Of a DNA stretch of 64,000 bases, positions 22,431 through 35,318 are shown in pieces. This DNA is from Jaltomata sinuosa. Lineage: Eukaryota; Streptophyta; Magnoliopsida; Solanales; Solanaceae. A program made the position numbers and the translations under genes. The stretch covers positions 1,922,001 to 1,986,000 of the forward strand of contig QJPP01007235.1 in assembly GCA_003996215.1 (NCBI GenBank), read 5' to 3'. The notes under the pieces were generated by a model that saw only the letters and a program-made list of their open reading frames with translations, had not been told where the DNA came from and made no database searches. The stretch's first letter is position 1. Each line of letters begins with the position of its first letter.

Positions 22431-22620
22431 GAGAGTGTTTGGATTGGCTTTTAAAAAGTAGCTTAAAAGCTAAAAGCCAAAAGTTGGGAATACCTAACTT
22501 TTGGCTTTTAACCTAAAAATGAGTCTTAAAAGCACTTTTTAGTTTTTTCAAACACCACCAAAACTTAAAAAGTGCTTAAAAGCCAAAAGCACCTAAAAAT
22601 AAGTCAATCCAAACAGTCTC
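22431..22620. mobile_element. Tourist-like MITE, near-palindromic
   Basis: A 190-bp element with inverted ends GAGAGTGTTTGGATTGGCTT and the reverse complement GAGACTGTTTGGATTGACTT, flanked by TAA at 22428-22430 and 22621-22623 (the PIF/Harbinger target length). The interior is itself an inverted repeat (AAAAGCCAAAAGTT / AACTTTTGGCTTTT, then AAAAGTGCTTAAAAGCC), so a transcript would fold into a long hairpin. Confidence 0.8.
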
Positions 22621-22671
22621 TAAATGTGGAAATAACTACAAAAAATTTCAACGGTCAAAACATTACCATAT

Positions 22672-22936
22672 CTCTCTTCATTCACTTTTACTTGTCACTT
22701 TTTAACTTGGCATACCTATTAAAAAAATAATTAAAAACATAACTATTTTATCATAGTATCCTTATTAATTGATGGTTACTATTGTGTTTTGAAATTAGTT
22801 TGAAGAATAAACAATTAATGCTAAGGTTAAAATAGAAAGAAAAAAAATTGTCCTTCTTTGATATGTCAAAAATGACAATAAAAAGTGAAAATTTAATTAA
22901 GAAATAAGTGACAAGTAATTCTGAACGGAATAAGTA
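22672..22936. mobile_element. Stowaway-like MITE (diverged)
   Basis: Ends carry TTCATTCACTTTTACTTGTCAC and an inverted ...AAGTGACAAGTAATTCTGAA type match. Related copies lie near 34842-35086, 44742-44986 and 57085-57338. The family resembles the CTCCCTCCGT Stowaway-type elements of plants. Boundaries are approximate. Confidence 0.5.
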
Positions 22937-25424
22937 TCGTCAGAAAGAAAAAAACAATGGAGCTAACGTTTGGCTCCGGAAAGTGTTGGCAAGTGAATGG
23001 GCAATGAGAGCATGTGACCAAATCAGTCGGTGTGCCGCTCCCTTAACCGACCATACTGGACCATCTCCCTTATATTGAATTTACACAATATGTACATGCT
23101 AACACGTAAAATCCAATCTCACATTTAAAAAAAAATTATTTGTAATTATATAACTTAATTTTTTTTTAAGGAGAGAGACCATAATGTTTCAAGCACATGT
23201 ATTTACAGATTAAAATTACAATTTAAGTCGATGAATGCAGGGTAATACTTATTTTTTGTATCAATAAATGCAAACATAGTATAAATGTATATTATAACTA
23301 AAAATGTTCCAACTGTTTTATACATTATACATATAAGTAGCCTAAAATATTCATCCGCCGTGCATATTAATAGTATTGTATTGTCATGCAGCTGAAGAGT
23401 GGTTCAGACGTGCTTAACTATAAAGATGATATATATATGAGAAAAATAATAATCGAAATCAAAATTTAAAGTATATGAATTATGAATTTATCATTGAAGG
23501 ATAACTTGGTACAGGTGAGAAACAAATAAAGAAAGAGTCGATAATTAAGTTATATTACTAGCACATGAATGACTTGATGCAATCACATGTTCAACCACAT
23601 ATATACACATTGACCAAAAGCCAAACGCAGGCTAAAGACGTATATTTTACTCACTCTTGTCACACATTTGTGAACTGTTTTATTTTTTTTAATATAAATA
23701 ATTAACCTTCAAGTCGATCCATCTTTTATCTACATTTAACATGAGTGAACTCATAATTAATTATATATATTCCATGTTAATGTTTTGTTGAAATATCGAT
23801 CGAACTAAGAGATCAAAATATCATTACGTAATTTGAACTATGATGTCCATAATGATTAGCTAATGTTGATATCTACTGAGAGATCAAAATATCATTCAAT
23901 AGCTTCGCTTTTATATGGTAAAGATGAATCTATCTCAAATTACAAAAATATTGTCTTAGATATGTATGCATCCAATCAAAACATCTATTTTAAAAAAATC
24001 ATTCATTCCAAAAAAAAAATTTAGAGCGTGATCCCAACCAGGTCTGCCTCGACTTAGCCCTAGTACCAACCAAGTTTTCTTACTGGGTAACAAAAGTCAA
24101 TCATGAAGATGTGTTTTAATTGACTTTCTCGTTCTTAAGGACTTTCTTGCCAACAGAGTGATACAATAGCGGAAATATTCCTTTCAAATACATCACACAT
24201 TTGAGTTGTGTTTACATACGGCCGGAAGCTTCAATTAATTTCGACCACCAAACTAAGTAGTGGCTACTAGCTCTTGACCACTCCAATTTTTCAACTCTTA
24301 TCTCATTTCATGGCTAAGAGCCTCACAACGACCAAAATATTTGCCTGAATTTCAAATCCAAAATACGTAAGGATTTTTACTTGGAGGGTAGAGAATTTCT
24401 AGGTATCAAATGAGCAGATGGACTGAATTTGAGCGGATTAAAATGACTTGGGTAAGAAATGGACGAGTTATTGACCCGCCCAAAAGTTATTGGGCTGAAA
24501 TGGGTTAAAAAAAGCTGGTCATACCAGTCCGCCCAATTTTTTTTGTTTTTGTTCTTTTATTGAGTAATTCTATTAGTACTTTAAAAAAAATATTTTTTTC
24601 TTTATTATGATTATAGGTAACATATCAAGTAAACAAATATTTTTTGAAAAATATTTTGACAATATTTCTCATGGGTCAATTTATGTTGCATATCAACCAA
24701 CTTATTATGGGCTGAAATTATAAGCTGAACTAATAAATGAATCGGTCATTAATCTTTAACTTGAACGGATTGAGTGGATTGTGAGCTAATTTTGTTGCTC
24801 CTAAATTTCTCAATGATGATTATCATCGGGAAAAAATGGCCATAAATCCTAAATTTATGATAAAGTTTTTCACTCATTTCCCTTGTATTCATTTTGCGTA
24901 TGAAAACAGAGGAGTCATACTTCTTGTTACCGTCCATCAAATGGATTATTGACATGTGTTGGTCTAATTCCCATTTTCCACGTAGTGTAGTCTAAATCGA
25001 TTTCAAAATGTTATCTAAACAATCATTTGCCATTGATTTTTAAACAATTTGACTGTGCGAATACTGCAGTATATTTTATTTTAATCAACCCCAAAGATGG
25101 AACTAATCATAGAATTGCAAGGGAAGCTAAATGCAAAATTGCATTTCTTTATATTAAGGGAGATTCAAAGGAACATTACTCAGATCATTAAAAGCATTGT
25201 ATACAAGGGGAAAGGGAGGAAAAGAATCGAATTCCATCCAATCTTGAGCGCTTATTTTTCCAGATACAAAAATACAAATCAAGCCATCACCTGAAAGAAA
25301 ACTCAATATTGCTCCTCTACAAATAGTTTACAATCTCCAAAACAGGAGTAGAACAACAAAAGCTAATTTCCTGTGGAAAAACAATTTGTATACTAATAAA
25401 CTAGTATGCTTCCTCATTGGGTTT
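22937..25424. other. Gene-free AT-rich region
   Basis: No coding exon chain was found. The stretch around 24400-24790 (GCAGATGGACTGAATTTGAG, then GGATTGAGTGGATTGTGAGC) resembles 33850-34210 (GCGGATTGGACTGAATTTGA, then TGAATAGATCGTAATTTTAT), so the two are probably copies of one repeat. The segment after about 25280 is probably AGD5 3' UTR. Confidence 0.5.
24400..24800. repeat. Dispersed repeat shared with 33850-34210
   Basis: Both regions begin with a (G)C(A/G)GATxGGACTGAATTTGAG block. They continue through a ...TTTTATAAxAGTAACxTATCAAxTAAA-type middle and end near ATTGTGAGCTAATTTT / ATCGTAATTTTATTGG. Element class unknown; no clear terminal repeats or target duplication. Confidence 0.4.
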
Positions 25425-28400
25425 TCAGCGTTTCGCAAACATCCCCTGCGTCAAAGATGAGAAGTCGAATTCTTTTGTAGACTGCGTAGAGCTTGATGAA
25501 ATCGGCGTAGCTGCCTGCTTGCTTGGTCCCGGCGGCACAATACCGTTGCTGGAATTATTCTGTCCCATCGAGTAGAAGCTGCAAAATAAAAGCTCAACTA
25601 TCAGCTATTAAATGGGGTAAAAGCAATTGATAATCCAATATAGACATAGATTCTAAAATTGCTCATACACCTTTGGAGATGTAGCTATGAAAATACTCAA
25701 ACAAGTCAAGTGCAAACGTTCAGATTTAAAAATCCAAATTGCTCTGGTTTCTGTAAGAATGGAAAAGAATTGAGCGCCAAAATGATGCCACCTTGTCAAC
25801 CACATTTGACTAAGGCCAATATGTTTTACTACTTGTAGAATAATCTAAAATAACAAGTTAGTTGCAGCCACCCTGCTTTATCCTCTTACTGAATAACTTC
25901 ATAATTGTAGAAATAGCAAAAAAATAAAAAATAAAAATTGCGGAAAGTGTCCATCAAAAGTTAAGATTATCTATTTAGGCTAAACTCCATCTCCCAAGAG
26001 TGTGTAAAAATAATTGTCCATCAAAAGTTAAGATTATCTACCAGGCTAAACTCCATCTCCCAAGAGTGTGTAAAAATCAACAATGAATAGTGCGTACAGT
26101 ATAAATACCACTAAAGTGAAAGTTCCAGACTCTAGTGTTATCCCCTCCTTTTCAGCCTGGCATTACAAAGGTAAACTTCATCCACCGGACGCCCTGAATT
26201 TTTTTTTAGTTTTCCAACTAAATTAGGCACCACAAGTCTATCGGAAACAACCTCTCTACCCACAAGGGTCTGCCTACATCCTACCCTCTGTTTCACTGGG
26301 TATGTTGTTGTAGGCACCGCAAAAATGAAGAAATACAGTGCTACAGCACATGGTGTTTGACCCCCCCAAAAAACTTTTGTTGACGCAGAATTCTTCTTCA
26401 CCCAATACTAAACATTAGATTAAAAAAGAAACAGGGCAGACAACATAAACAGCAATTCGAGCACAGTGGCATGCTTCTTCTCTAAAGTCATCTTATTACC
26501 CCTGTATCTCTGAAGGGAAAGTGCTATACGATGGAGAGAACAATCAATAAGGTGTATGAACTATGAAGTATAGATCCACATCTGTAATTTCCTTATCTTG
26601 TTCCACATCGCCTGATACTGGAATAGAAGTAGCGAAGGACATGAACAGCCAATGGATTCTAAAATTCATTAAGCAGAAAAGAACAAAGAAGAATTCCTGC
26701 CACTCTCCGCTTTTGAGTCCAGATGACGGAGCTTTGGTTTGCAAAACTTGTAAGGGAAAGGGTCAATTTTGCAACAAGGCTCTATATATGGACTATGGGA
26801 TTGCCCTCTTCCACTTGATCAGTACTTTCTCTATTTTACTTTTTATAGCAAGAGTCTTCTATTGTATACTTCAACCTACTAGGAACGGATCAAAAGGAAA
26901 ATATTGAGTTCAATGTTTAACTATTCCTTTTGGGAAAAAAAGAAGTATATTCATTAGTGTCCCAAAACTCAATGGATTAAATAATACTGTTATACGGACA
27001 TCCACAACCCAGTATTAACCAGAGGAGTAAAAGGAGAGATACTTTAAATCAAATGGAAGAAGCAGCTGACGGATACACTAAATTGTGTGTTAAGGGAACA
27101 TCATTTAAGAGATCAGAATGGCAAATATTGGCAGGATAGATGCATTGGATTAAGTTTTTGAATTTATGGTCCAAACAATAGGCCTGTAAGAACAATGTAG
27201 CATTTGAAAACAACGGATCAGAGTTTAATACCTGGATGTTGGAAGTGGCACAGAGTTCCCAACTACATGTGTCGGTCCCATATTACCAACCTAGTTTAGA
27301 AGCAAAATAAACAGCTTTGAGGAGAGAGACTTAAAGACAACTTCAATGCAAAATCAGATATCCATGTGTTTTTTCTTTTTCTTTGATCAATAATACCCGT
27401 GTTCTACCTGCATATATTTCTCCAGTTCAGTCTTACCAGCTGCTGGCATTATCACTCCAGGGAACTGATAGCCTAAATTTGGCCAATTTTGATTTACCAA
27501 ATTGGCGCCATTAGAGCTTTGTTGTGCATTAACAGGAAGTTTTACAGCACCACCTGCAGCAGCCGCAGCCATTAGTAAGGACTGTTGTTGCGCCAGCAGA
27601 GCAAGCTGTTGTTGATGCATAGCAAAAGGTGACACCATATTGGACTGTAAATGGCCAACATCAGTTATTAGATAAACGAGGAAAGATAGACATGACACAA
27701 AAATTCCAAATTCTTGTAGTAGTATTGTACCTTGTCGAAAAGGCTCATTATATCATTTTTAACATCTTTCTGCGGCTTCTGCGATGAGGCAGAAGGCACA
27801 ATTGATGGTAAATCCTTGAATAGATCTTCAATTCCAGAAGCAGCAGCAGATTGAGACTTCTGATCATCAGATTTTGTAACCCCAGTTGTTTCTGCTTTTG
27901 TTGCTTCTTGAGCAGCTGCAAAGGCACAACTTTCTTTATAAGAGAAAATGAGCTACAATAGGTAATATGATAACTTCAAGTCAAATCCCAAGAATAATTA
28001 CAAGTTGTTGATTACACTGGGTAGATTTATAAGAGGAACAGCCTCTCTACCCCACAAAGGTAGGGGTAAGGTCTACGTACTTCTACCCTCCCCAAACCCC
28101 ACTTGTGGGATTACACTGGGTATAATGTCGTCGTTGATTCCCGACTCGGAGCATTTGACCTTATCATAGATTTATATGCCAATGAGAATATAAACTTCTA
28201 ATATTATTATTATTTCATATATTAACTATTTTTACATTTATATGTATTTGGTATGATGATGACATGAGTTGAGCTGAGGATTCACATAGCCGATCCTAAC
28301 TTTTTTGAGACTGAGGTGTAGTTGTTGATTATCAAACTACCTGTGTGCCCTCTCTCCAAAAAAGAAGTACAACACTTGGAAAAGTATGGGCCATGCTAGG

Positions 28401-31400
28401 TAAAAAAGACAAGCACAACCTGTAAATGTTAAAAACTGGATGAAAAAGAATCACGTTTCAAGCAAAACGGTGACTTGACATACACTGGAAACCTGCCCAA
28501 GAGTTATCATCAGTAGAAGCTGCTTCTGAGCCATTGTCAGTTGGAGAATCCATAGAAAGCATGTCAAAAAGATCAGTAGCATAATCAACTTTAGGAGGAT
28601 TGGTAGCTTCTGCAAGTTGCTTTGCAGATTCAGTGACTGCAACTGGCTCTGCTTTATGACTTGTCTGGTTAGCAATCTGACCTGAAGTTACCTACAAGTA
28701 GTCAAAACTATAAGAGTCTATTCTAATCCAGAAAGTATCCAAACTAAATCAGAAGAAACAGCAACTAACAGCAGTTAGGAGCAGTTATACACAAGGACCA
28801 ACAGCGGGGCCATGGATACACCACGTACATAAAAAAAATTAAGATGCCAAGTATGTAATAGGCTAATAGCTCAAACACAGTATGAGCAAGAGCTGCTTAA
28901 TTCAACAATCTGTGTAAAGAATCAATATTCAAAACCAATACACTCAGACTGTAACAATAATCCAAGGGCTAACGGCCGAATCAGCTTACATACATAGGCA
29001 AGTCGGGTAGATAACCAGCAAATGAAGAAGATTTCATTCACTCAAAATAGAACATTGAAACAATAATACTACACCTGGAAAGAAAAGAAATTTGGAGAAA
29101 ACCAATTTGATGAATAAGCTTAACTTACATGCTCTGGCCCTTTAGGAGGCAGTGGTAGACTGACTCTAGCAGCTGGTACTTCTTGCTTCATTTTTGGGGC
29201 TTGAATAATTTTCCTCTCGTCAGATGCACCTACTGAGCTAGTTGCATGTCCACGCGCACTTCTATCATTGTTTTGTTGCCATTGCACCGAAGCCCTCTCT
29301 TCTTGAACCCTGGACGGTGATTTTTGTATCCCATCCTTAGGGACCCACCTCTTCTCTTCATATCTGATCAAAACACAGGAAATGCCTTGGATAAGCGTCA
29401 AACGCTAGATTGAGTGGAAGAAGACTGCATAAAGGCACTAATTTTTAGGAGAGACTTAGTAAGCACGTACTTCGCTCGGATGAAATTCTCGATACCAACT
29501 CTATCATAATTTGGAGGCAACTCTGCTTCCCAGTAACTATTTGACCTCTCATTTCCCATTGCTATACCAACCCAAAAGAGAAAAAGAAGGGTTATAAAAC
29601 AATTATCTATCAGATCAAAATCGAAACTGTGATAAGTATTGGAAACAGAAATCTTACAATGAATAAATGCAACTTGTTCAGGAAGCCATGTGTCTAGTGT
29701 AGCTGATCTGACCTGCAATTTCAGAGAAATCAGAGAATAAAACAAAAAAATTGAACAATTAACAATCGCTCAGAGTACAACGAGTCATTCTTCTAAAAAG
29801 TAAATATTTTATTGAATATGTAAAAGATGTGGGATTATATCCTGTATACAAGTGGCATAACAAAAAGCAAGAGAACCTACAAAAAATATAGTGTTCTACA
29901 AAAGACATCCAATTTTCTAATTCTATGGAAACAAGAACATCATGAGTTCAACTAAAACTGAGAGGCTATTCCATAGATGTAAAAAAGTAGACTCAAACTA
30001 CATGAGCCAGTAAAATACAACCATTTAAAAAAGAAGGGAAACAAGAGATCCAGGGTTGAAGGTTGATGAGAGAAATCTTATCACACGTCCAAGTCAGCAG
30101 ATACTTCACAACCACACACTACCAGAAAGCGCACAAGGATTATAATGACCACGGATTTGCCTAATAAATTGCTAGCAGTTGTCAGCAAACCTTTTTTCCC
30201 CGATGGAAACAGAAAAAAAGTTTCAGAGACCTTCACTCTTCATTTCAAAGATTGTGGGTAATAGTTAAATGACTCCATTCAGTCGACATGTGAGCATAAC
30301 ATTAAGATGCTAGAAATTAATTCCTGGATCCTCATAAAAAAAACACAGAGAAGATGAGGAACTGTAGAGTGATTTTCCAACCGAAATACATAACAACTAC
30401 CCCTCTAAATCAGAAGACAACGCAATAACGGAAGAAGTTAGATATAGATTATCAGTAGTAGAATCATAGAAAAGATGAATTAATAGATTTCCCCATCCGC
30501 GTGATTAAAAATCAACATATATACATTAAGGGTGCCCCAGCTGAAAAAGGAATGCGTTCTAAATTTTCAGTTGTAACTAGTGGTTCACAGAATCTTAACT
30601 CGGTCAAGAATATGAAGCAGCAATACTGTGGGAAACAGCAGCAACAACAGGGAGTACTAAAGTTGACCATGACCTTTACAGCTTTACTGTGGCAATTTCT
30701 CAATTGTGATAAAACTTATAACTCCAAAACATGCAAGTGCTCACACCATGTCAGACTTTTTAGTACATGTGGAACATCTTGGTTATGATAAAGAATATAT
30801 CACCTTTGATATGTGCACCCCTAGACTTCTGTGGATCCCAGAGCATTGCATGCAAATAAATATCCCCAGGTTCACGCTTGCCCATCTAGGACCCCTGCAT
30901 TGGTAAAAAAGAAATTACAGTCAATACAAGGATTCCAAAGAATTCCATACCTTAAAGCTAATTCTATTCAATGCAGTGATCTATTAACAAGCACATCTGA
31001 GCTTCACTTTGTCACGTTTCAAATACATCCTAATACGTACTTGGCTTTGCAATCTGCACATTCCCTGTTCTCGGGCAATTTAAGAAGTCCTTCTAGTATC
31101 TGCCAACAAGCACAGAATGAGTTACTTTGAATGTGAATGCACACATGAATCAAAAATAAACCACCAGTAAATAAACTGTGAAGGGAAAAATCATAATAGA
31201 ACCAAAAATTACATATATGATAATCATCCTTTCTTGTGATCTTCCTGTGGTTAATCATATTTCTAGCTTTGATTAAAGAAATAATTACCTTTCTTCCTCC
31301 AAGGAAAATGAGTGAAACTACAGGAGCAAACAGATACCACGGATTATTTTTTATTTTTTTTATAATACTTGCACAATACTTCGTCGAGCTTCGGCAATTA

Positions 31401-32805
31401 AGAATTCTACAATTAGGAAGAGGAAGCTTCCGTTGAGAGGTTAGCTTAAGCTGGTTTCATACAGCCTCTTACTTCTAAAGAAATTATCTTTCCTTCTCCA
31501 CCTCTCCATGGGGAGAGCTCTGGAGAACTCTGTTCAACGACAGAGTTATTTCTAACTAGTAATTTCAATCGGAAAAAAGTTTACGGCAGAATGGTCAAAT
31601 AAGTAAATGCTTTGACTTTAGGTTGCCAATACCAGCTATATGCATATTGGAATCAATTTAATGAGCTATGAAACGAATAATAAGTCGATAGTGCCCAGGT
31701 AATATGAACATATTTCACCTAATATCATTAAATTATTTGAAACAAGTAAATAGATGATGTATATCTTGAAAAGATGTCTCTTAAATGTATCATATAAAAC
31801 TAAAGGATGTTCGAGACTAATAAGAAGGTGATTTGGAAGACAGAAATTACATACACTTCCTGACAATCTAGCGAAAAAGGCACAGTAGAACTTTTGAAGG
31901 AGCGGAAAGACAGATGGAAAGCCAAAGGAGATCTCTTTTTCAACTTTTATCTATTACAAAGAAGAGATTCCTCTTTGTACAGATAGATTTGGACAGTCAG
32001 TGCTAACCTTATGTAATGCTGACACTATCTCAGTGAAATGAAGTGATCTAGATTATCAAGATACATGTATCATTAATAATGGAGAGTTAAGGTACAAGCA
32101 AGGTGTTTGCTTTAAGTGATTTTTTTTTGATAACCGTGGTGTCCGACCCAGCCTTCTCGCACCTCGACTGATTCCACAGGAAACCAGACACCTCCAACCA
32201 ACAATAAGTACCAGGTAACTCTGTCCACTAAGGCTAGAACGGATGGGAACAAATCACCTAGTGTTTTGGTCTCTGTTGGAATTTGAACCTGACACCTCAT
32301 GGTGCTCAACCACATCATTGACCTTTAAGTAATTAAACAATGGACTATATTTGAAATTGCAATTACTAAATCTACCTCTGTCTGTCTGTCTCAAAACCTA
32401 TCACGATTCTTTGAAAAAACTTAATACAGTAAGCATATGAGTTAAAAGATCTTTTTTTTCATCCAATTGTGTTTGTAAGTGTCTGTTTTCCTTTTTCTAT
32501 CAGGAGAAAAAATGAACATCCAAAATTACAATTCCAAACACTTGCTTAAACCAGATCATCATTTCAGTGCTCTAATTACCACAAACAAAACTAGCAACAC
32601 GAGTTCAATTCTAAGAAACGAGGAAAAAGATCCAATAATCCCCAAATCTCAAAAAATTAACTGATAAAAGCATCAACCAAACTTAACCAATAGTCAAAAC
32701 TTCATCAAATCTAACTAGATCAACCAAAATCAACTGAATCGGAAGAATATATACCTTTCTATGCTTGGCATTAAGCTCTTTAGTAACATTAGCTTTCTCA
32801 TTCAT
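25425..32805 (-). CDS. AGD5: AGD5 (NEVERSHED type) ARF GTPase-activating protein
   Basis: Eleven exons, minus strand: 32805-32755, 31099-31041, 30894-30804, 29712-29658, 29561-29471, 29363-29129, 28691-28484, 27915-27731, 27644-27408, 27290-27232 and 25578-25425. The total is 1425 nt (474 aa). Residues 1 to about 130 are the ArfGAP domain. The zinc finger is Cys31, Cys34, Cys51 and Cys54 (CX2CX16CX2C), and the catalytic arginine is Arg59 in CSGIHRSLGVHISK. RVGIENFIRAKYEEKRWV closes the domain. The C-terminal half is Ser/Gln/Pro-rich with ATDLFDMLSMD, DNSWAGFQS, DIMSLFDK and a Gln-rich MHQQQLALLAQQQ, and ends FDFSSLTQGMFAKR. In Arabidopsis AGD5/NEV acts at the trans-Golgi network and is needed for floral organ shedding. 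Introns contain a SINE, TTG-tailed fragments and a 67-bp duplication. Confidence 0.95.
25949..26080 (+). repeat. 67-bp tandem duplication in AGD5 intron 10
   Basis: Two adjacent copies (25949-26015 and 26016-26080), each starting GTCCATCAAAAGTTAAGATT and containing CTCCCAAGAGTGTGTAAAAA. They differ by a few bases and a 2-bp indel. Confidence 0.85.
26236..26314 (+). mobile_element. TTG-tailed retroposon fragment
   Basis: Contains TATCGGAAACAACCTCTCTA and CACTGGGTATGTTGTTGTAG, the shared 3' block of the TTG-tailed family. It lies in AGD5 intron 10. No target duplication seen. Confidence 0.6.
28030..28136 (+). mobile_element. TTG-tailed retroposon fragment
   Basis: AACAGCCTCTCTACC, GGTAGGGGTAAGGTCTACGT and CCCCACTTGTGGGATTACAC are followed by a mutated tail GTCGTCGTTG. 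This is one of the best-preserved conserved blocks of the family in this window. It lies in AGD5 intron 7. Confidence 0.7.
32118..32322 (-). mobile_element. Full-length SINE in AGD5 intron 1
   Basis: On the minus strand the copy starts with an A box-like ATGATGTGGTTGAGCACC and a B box-like GGTTCAAATTCCAAC. It ends CACCACGGTTATCAAAAAAA. The 8-bp direct repeat CTTTAAGT flanks it at 32110-32117 and 32323-32330. It has the same 3' end as the copies at 16505 and 35586. Confidence 0.8.
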
Positions 32806-33400
32806 AGTGGCGATTGGCAGGGGTTTAAGCGAATTGGCTGGCCGGCCGACGGAGAGAGAAGATATATCGGAAAATAAAAATCGCCGATCTGATTACTCTC
32901 CTCTCTCTCCGACGAAGAAAAAAAATCTATATGACCCAACAAAGGAAAAAATATGCAACTGGATGAGAAAGGAGGAGAAGGAATCGCAGCAGTGTTTAGT
33001 TGATTTTGACTTATATATTTTTTTTGTTTACCGATTTTGCACTTTGTGTTTCCCGTGTGAAGTGGAAATTTTTTGGCTAGTCCACGCGCGTATGAATAAG
33101 TGGAAGTAGGTCCAACATGAGTAAATTTTTTCTTTTTTCGAGTAGGTCCATCATAAATAATACCGTGACCTTATTTATGACTCAATAATTAATATGCCTC
33201 AACAAGAAGGATTTTGAAGTTGGAAAAATTACACGACCTAGAAAATATTCAGACTTAATTATATCAAGTAGTTAAGGTTTAAAATAATTTTATATTCTAT
33301 AGTTAAAGTTTAAACTAAATAGCTAAATACATATTTAGGTATTTATATATGTTGGGGATCATATATAAATTTCTGCTTTCGGGAGCATTTTTAATTTGGG

Positions 33401-33610
33401 GGCTCATATATGTTTGTATTTGAATACAAAGCAAATTTCAAGGCTCATATACAAATCTCTAAATGTTTGTATTTGTATACAAAGTGAATTTCGAGGCTCA
33501 TATATGTTTGTATTTGAATACAAAGCAAATTTCAAGGCTCATATACAAATCTGTAAATGTTTGTATTTGTATACAAAGTGAATTTCGAGGCTCATATATA
33601 AATTTCTAAA
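33401..33610 (+). repeat. 94-bp tandem repeat, two copies plus a partial
   Basis: Units begin at 33401, 33495 and 33589 with GGCTCATATATGTTTG-type starts. Each unit holds two related halves, TTTGTATTTGAATACAAAGC and TTTGTATTTGTATACAAAGT, so the repeat has a two-level structure. The 61-codon frame at 33396-33581 only translates it. Confidence 0.85.
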
Positions 33611-34841
33611 GCGAATTTGTATTCATATATATAATCTCTAATTTATATATTTAACTACTAAATTATAGCTGCGATTTGTAACTTTTCAAATTATAGTTAT
33701 GGAGCTTTTATTTTTTGCCTTAATTTAGCTATTTCTAAAAAAAAAAAATCTTTGAAGTAAGATGGTTAAGTAGTATTTAATTTACCACCAAAGTCCTTAG
33801 CTGCCATTTTCTAATTTCACTCTTAGAAAATGATATATGAATTAGTTTTTTTTAAATAGGCGGATTGGACTGAATTTGAGTTGAAATGGATTAATAATTA
33901 AATCATAAGTCGGTTCGACTCTTATTAAGTTTTAAATACTTTCTTTTTTCAAGTTTTTGCATGTTGCTTTTATTTCAGAGTTGATTTTAAAATTTTTACT
34001 CCTTAAATCGATGGCCTTTAATTTTTCTTTTTATAATAGTAACGTATCAAATAAAAAAATATTTAGATGAAGTTGGACTTGCATATCAACTTAATTTTTA
34101 AAAGGTCTGAACTGAACAAATCAAAATAAATTGAGTTGATAAAATAAGTGGATAGTTAATCCGTCCAAACCTAAATAAATTGAATAGATCGTAATTTTAT
34201 TGGCCAATTTTGCCACACCTAATATGAACAAATTGTTATTCCTCTCAACTGTCATCCTTAACAAACTTTATTGGTTTAGTTAAATAACTCCACTGCTTTT
34301 GATGGTTTAGAAGCTAACTATGACAGTGAAGTGCAAACTTATTTGAAAGGTGTCTAAGTTTAGGTTCGCATACAAATTAGTTGAGAAAATGATATAAAAA
34401 TGTAACCCAAACATAGGGTAGTTCTAAAATAATCATTTAATTATATGAGTTGTCTCAATAGTAATCTACTTTATTTTATTAGTTGCATGATTAATGATTT
34501 AGCTATTAGCTGTCTAAAAGCTATGATACAAAAAAAAACAATTGAAAATAATATTTCTCAGCAATTTTGTTTTCTAAATTAGCTAAAGATTTAATATTTT
34601 TAATCTCCATCAAATAGGTAACATGCTGAATTGTTAAATTTAACATGATTTGTATAAAAAATACTAGACATATACTAAAAATAGCAATTGCAGTATAAAA
34701 ATTGTACACAAACGTTAAAAATAGATAAATAATAGCCAAAATAATAAAAAATCTACCTCCAAATCTGAGTTTTCATACAGGGTTTCCCCCCAGAGCATTT
34801 ATTAAATATTTAACATAAACCAAAAGTGTTGACTTTAAGTA

Positions 34842-35086
34842 ACTATTTCCGTCGTTAACTTTTATTTGTCACGTTCCACTTTACGAAAGTTAATTTGATT
34901 AATCTTTGAAGTTAAACTGAATTAAAATATTTTAATACTTTAAATTTTAAAAATTTAGATATTTGAAAGCTATAATTTTTTTTTTATAAATATGATGAAA
35001 AATATATCTTAAACTATTTATCAAAGTTCATATTATTCGACATTCGAAAAGCAGAATGTGACAAGTAAAAGTGAATAGAGCGAGTA
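34842..35086. mobile_element. Stowaway-like MITE (diverged)
   Basis: Inverted ends TTAACTTTTATTTGTCACGT and ...GTGACAAGTAAAAGTGAA enclose the shared internal block GAAAGTTAATTTGATTAATC ... GATATTTGAAAGCTATAA. It matches the copies at 44742 and 57085 in order. The ends are approximate. Confidence 0.6.
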
Positions 35087-35175
35087 AAAAAGATAAAAAG
35101 CATAAGAGATCATTTTTGTCATTTTTACCAAATTAGTCCACTCATAACCAGGTGTAACTTTACGAATTAGGTATT

Positions 35176-35232
35176 TGGGCCGAGTCAGCCAAAGGCCCAG
35201 AACGCTCAGTACCGGAAAAGGGCATTTGGGTC
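35176..35232 (+). promoter_or_regulatory. Site II-type motifs before the ESSS-like gene
   Basis: TGGGCC at 35176, GGCCCA at 35194 and TGGGTC at about 35227 lie 90-145 bp before the start codon. TGGGC(C/T) site II elements are common in promoters of nuclear genes for mitochondrial respiratory proteins, which fits the product. Function not shown by sequence alone. Confidence 0.45.
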
Positions 35233-35318
35233 TTTTCGCCAATGTCTCCTTCTTGCATCTACTCATTTCTAGGGGCTCGCTTGCTCAGTCCGGTCGGCTC
35301 TGATAGCAACACGATACG

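Larger units (their letters stand above)
32806..35318. other. Divergent intergenic region (AGD5 / ESSS-like)
   Basis: The AGD5 and ESSS-like genes point away from each other across 2.5 kb. The AGD5 5' UTR and promoter lie at the left end. The middle holds the 94-bp tandem repeat (33401-33610), the dispersed repeat 33850-34210 and a Stowaway-like MITE (34842-35086). The right end carries site II motifs. The open frame at 32765-33109 covers the AGD5 5' end on the other strand and is not a gene. Confidence 0.55.

Noticed and set aside
33396..33581. Small open frame with repeated peptide
   Set aside because: It only translates the 94-bp tandem repeat.
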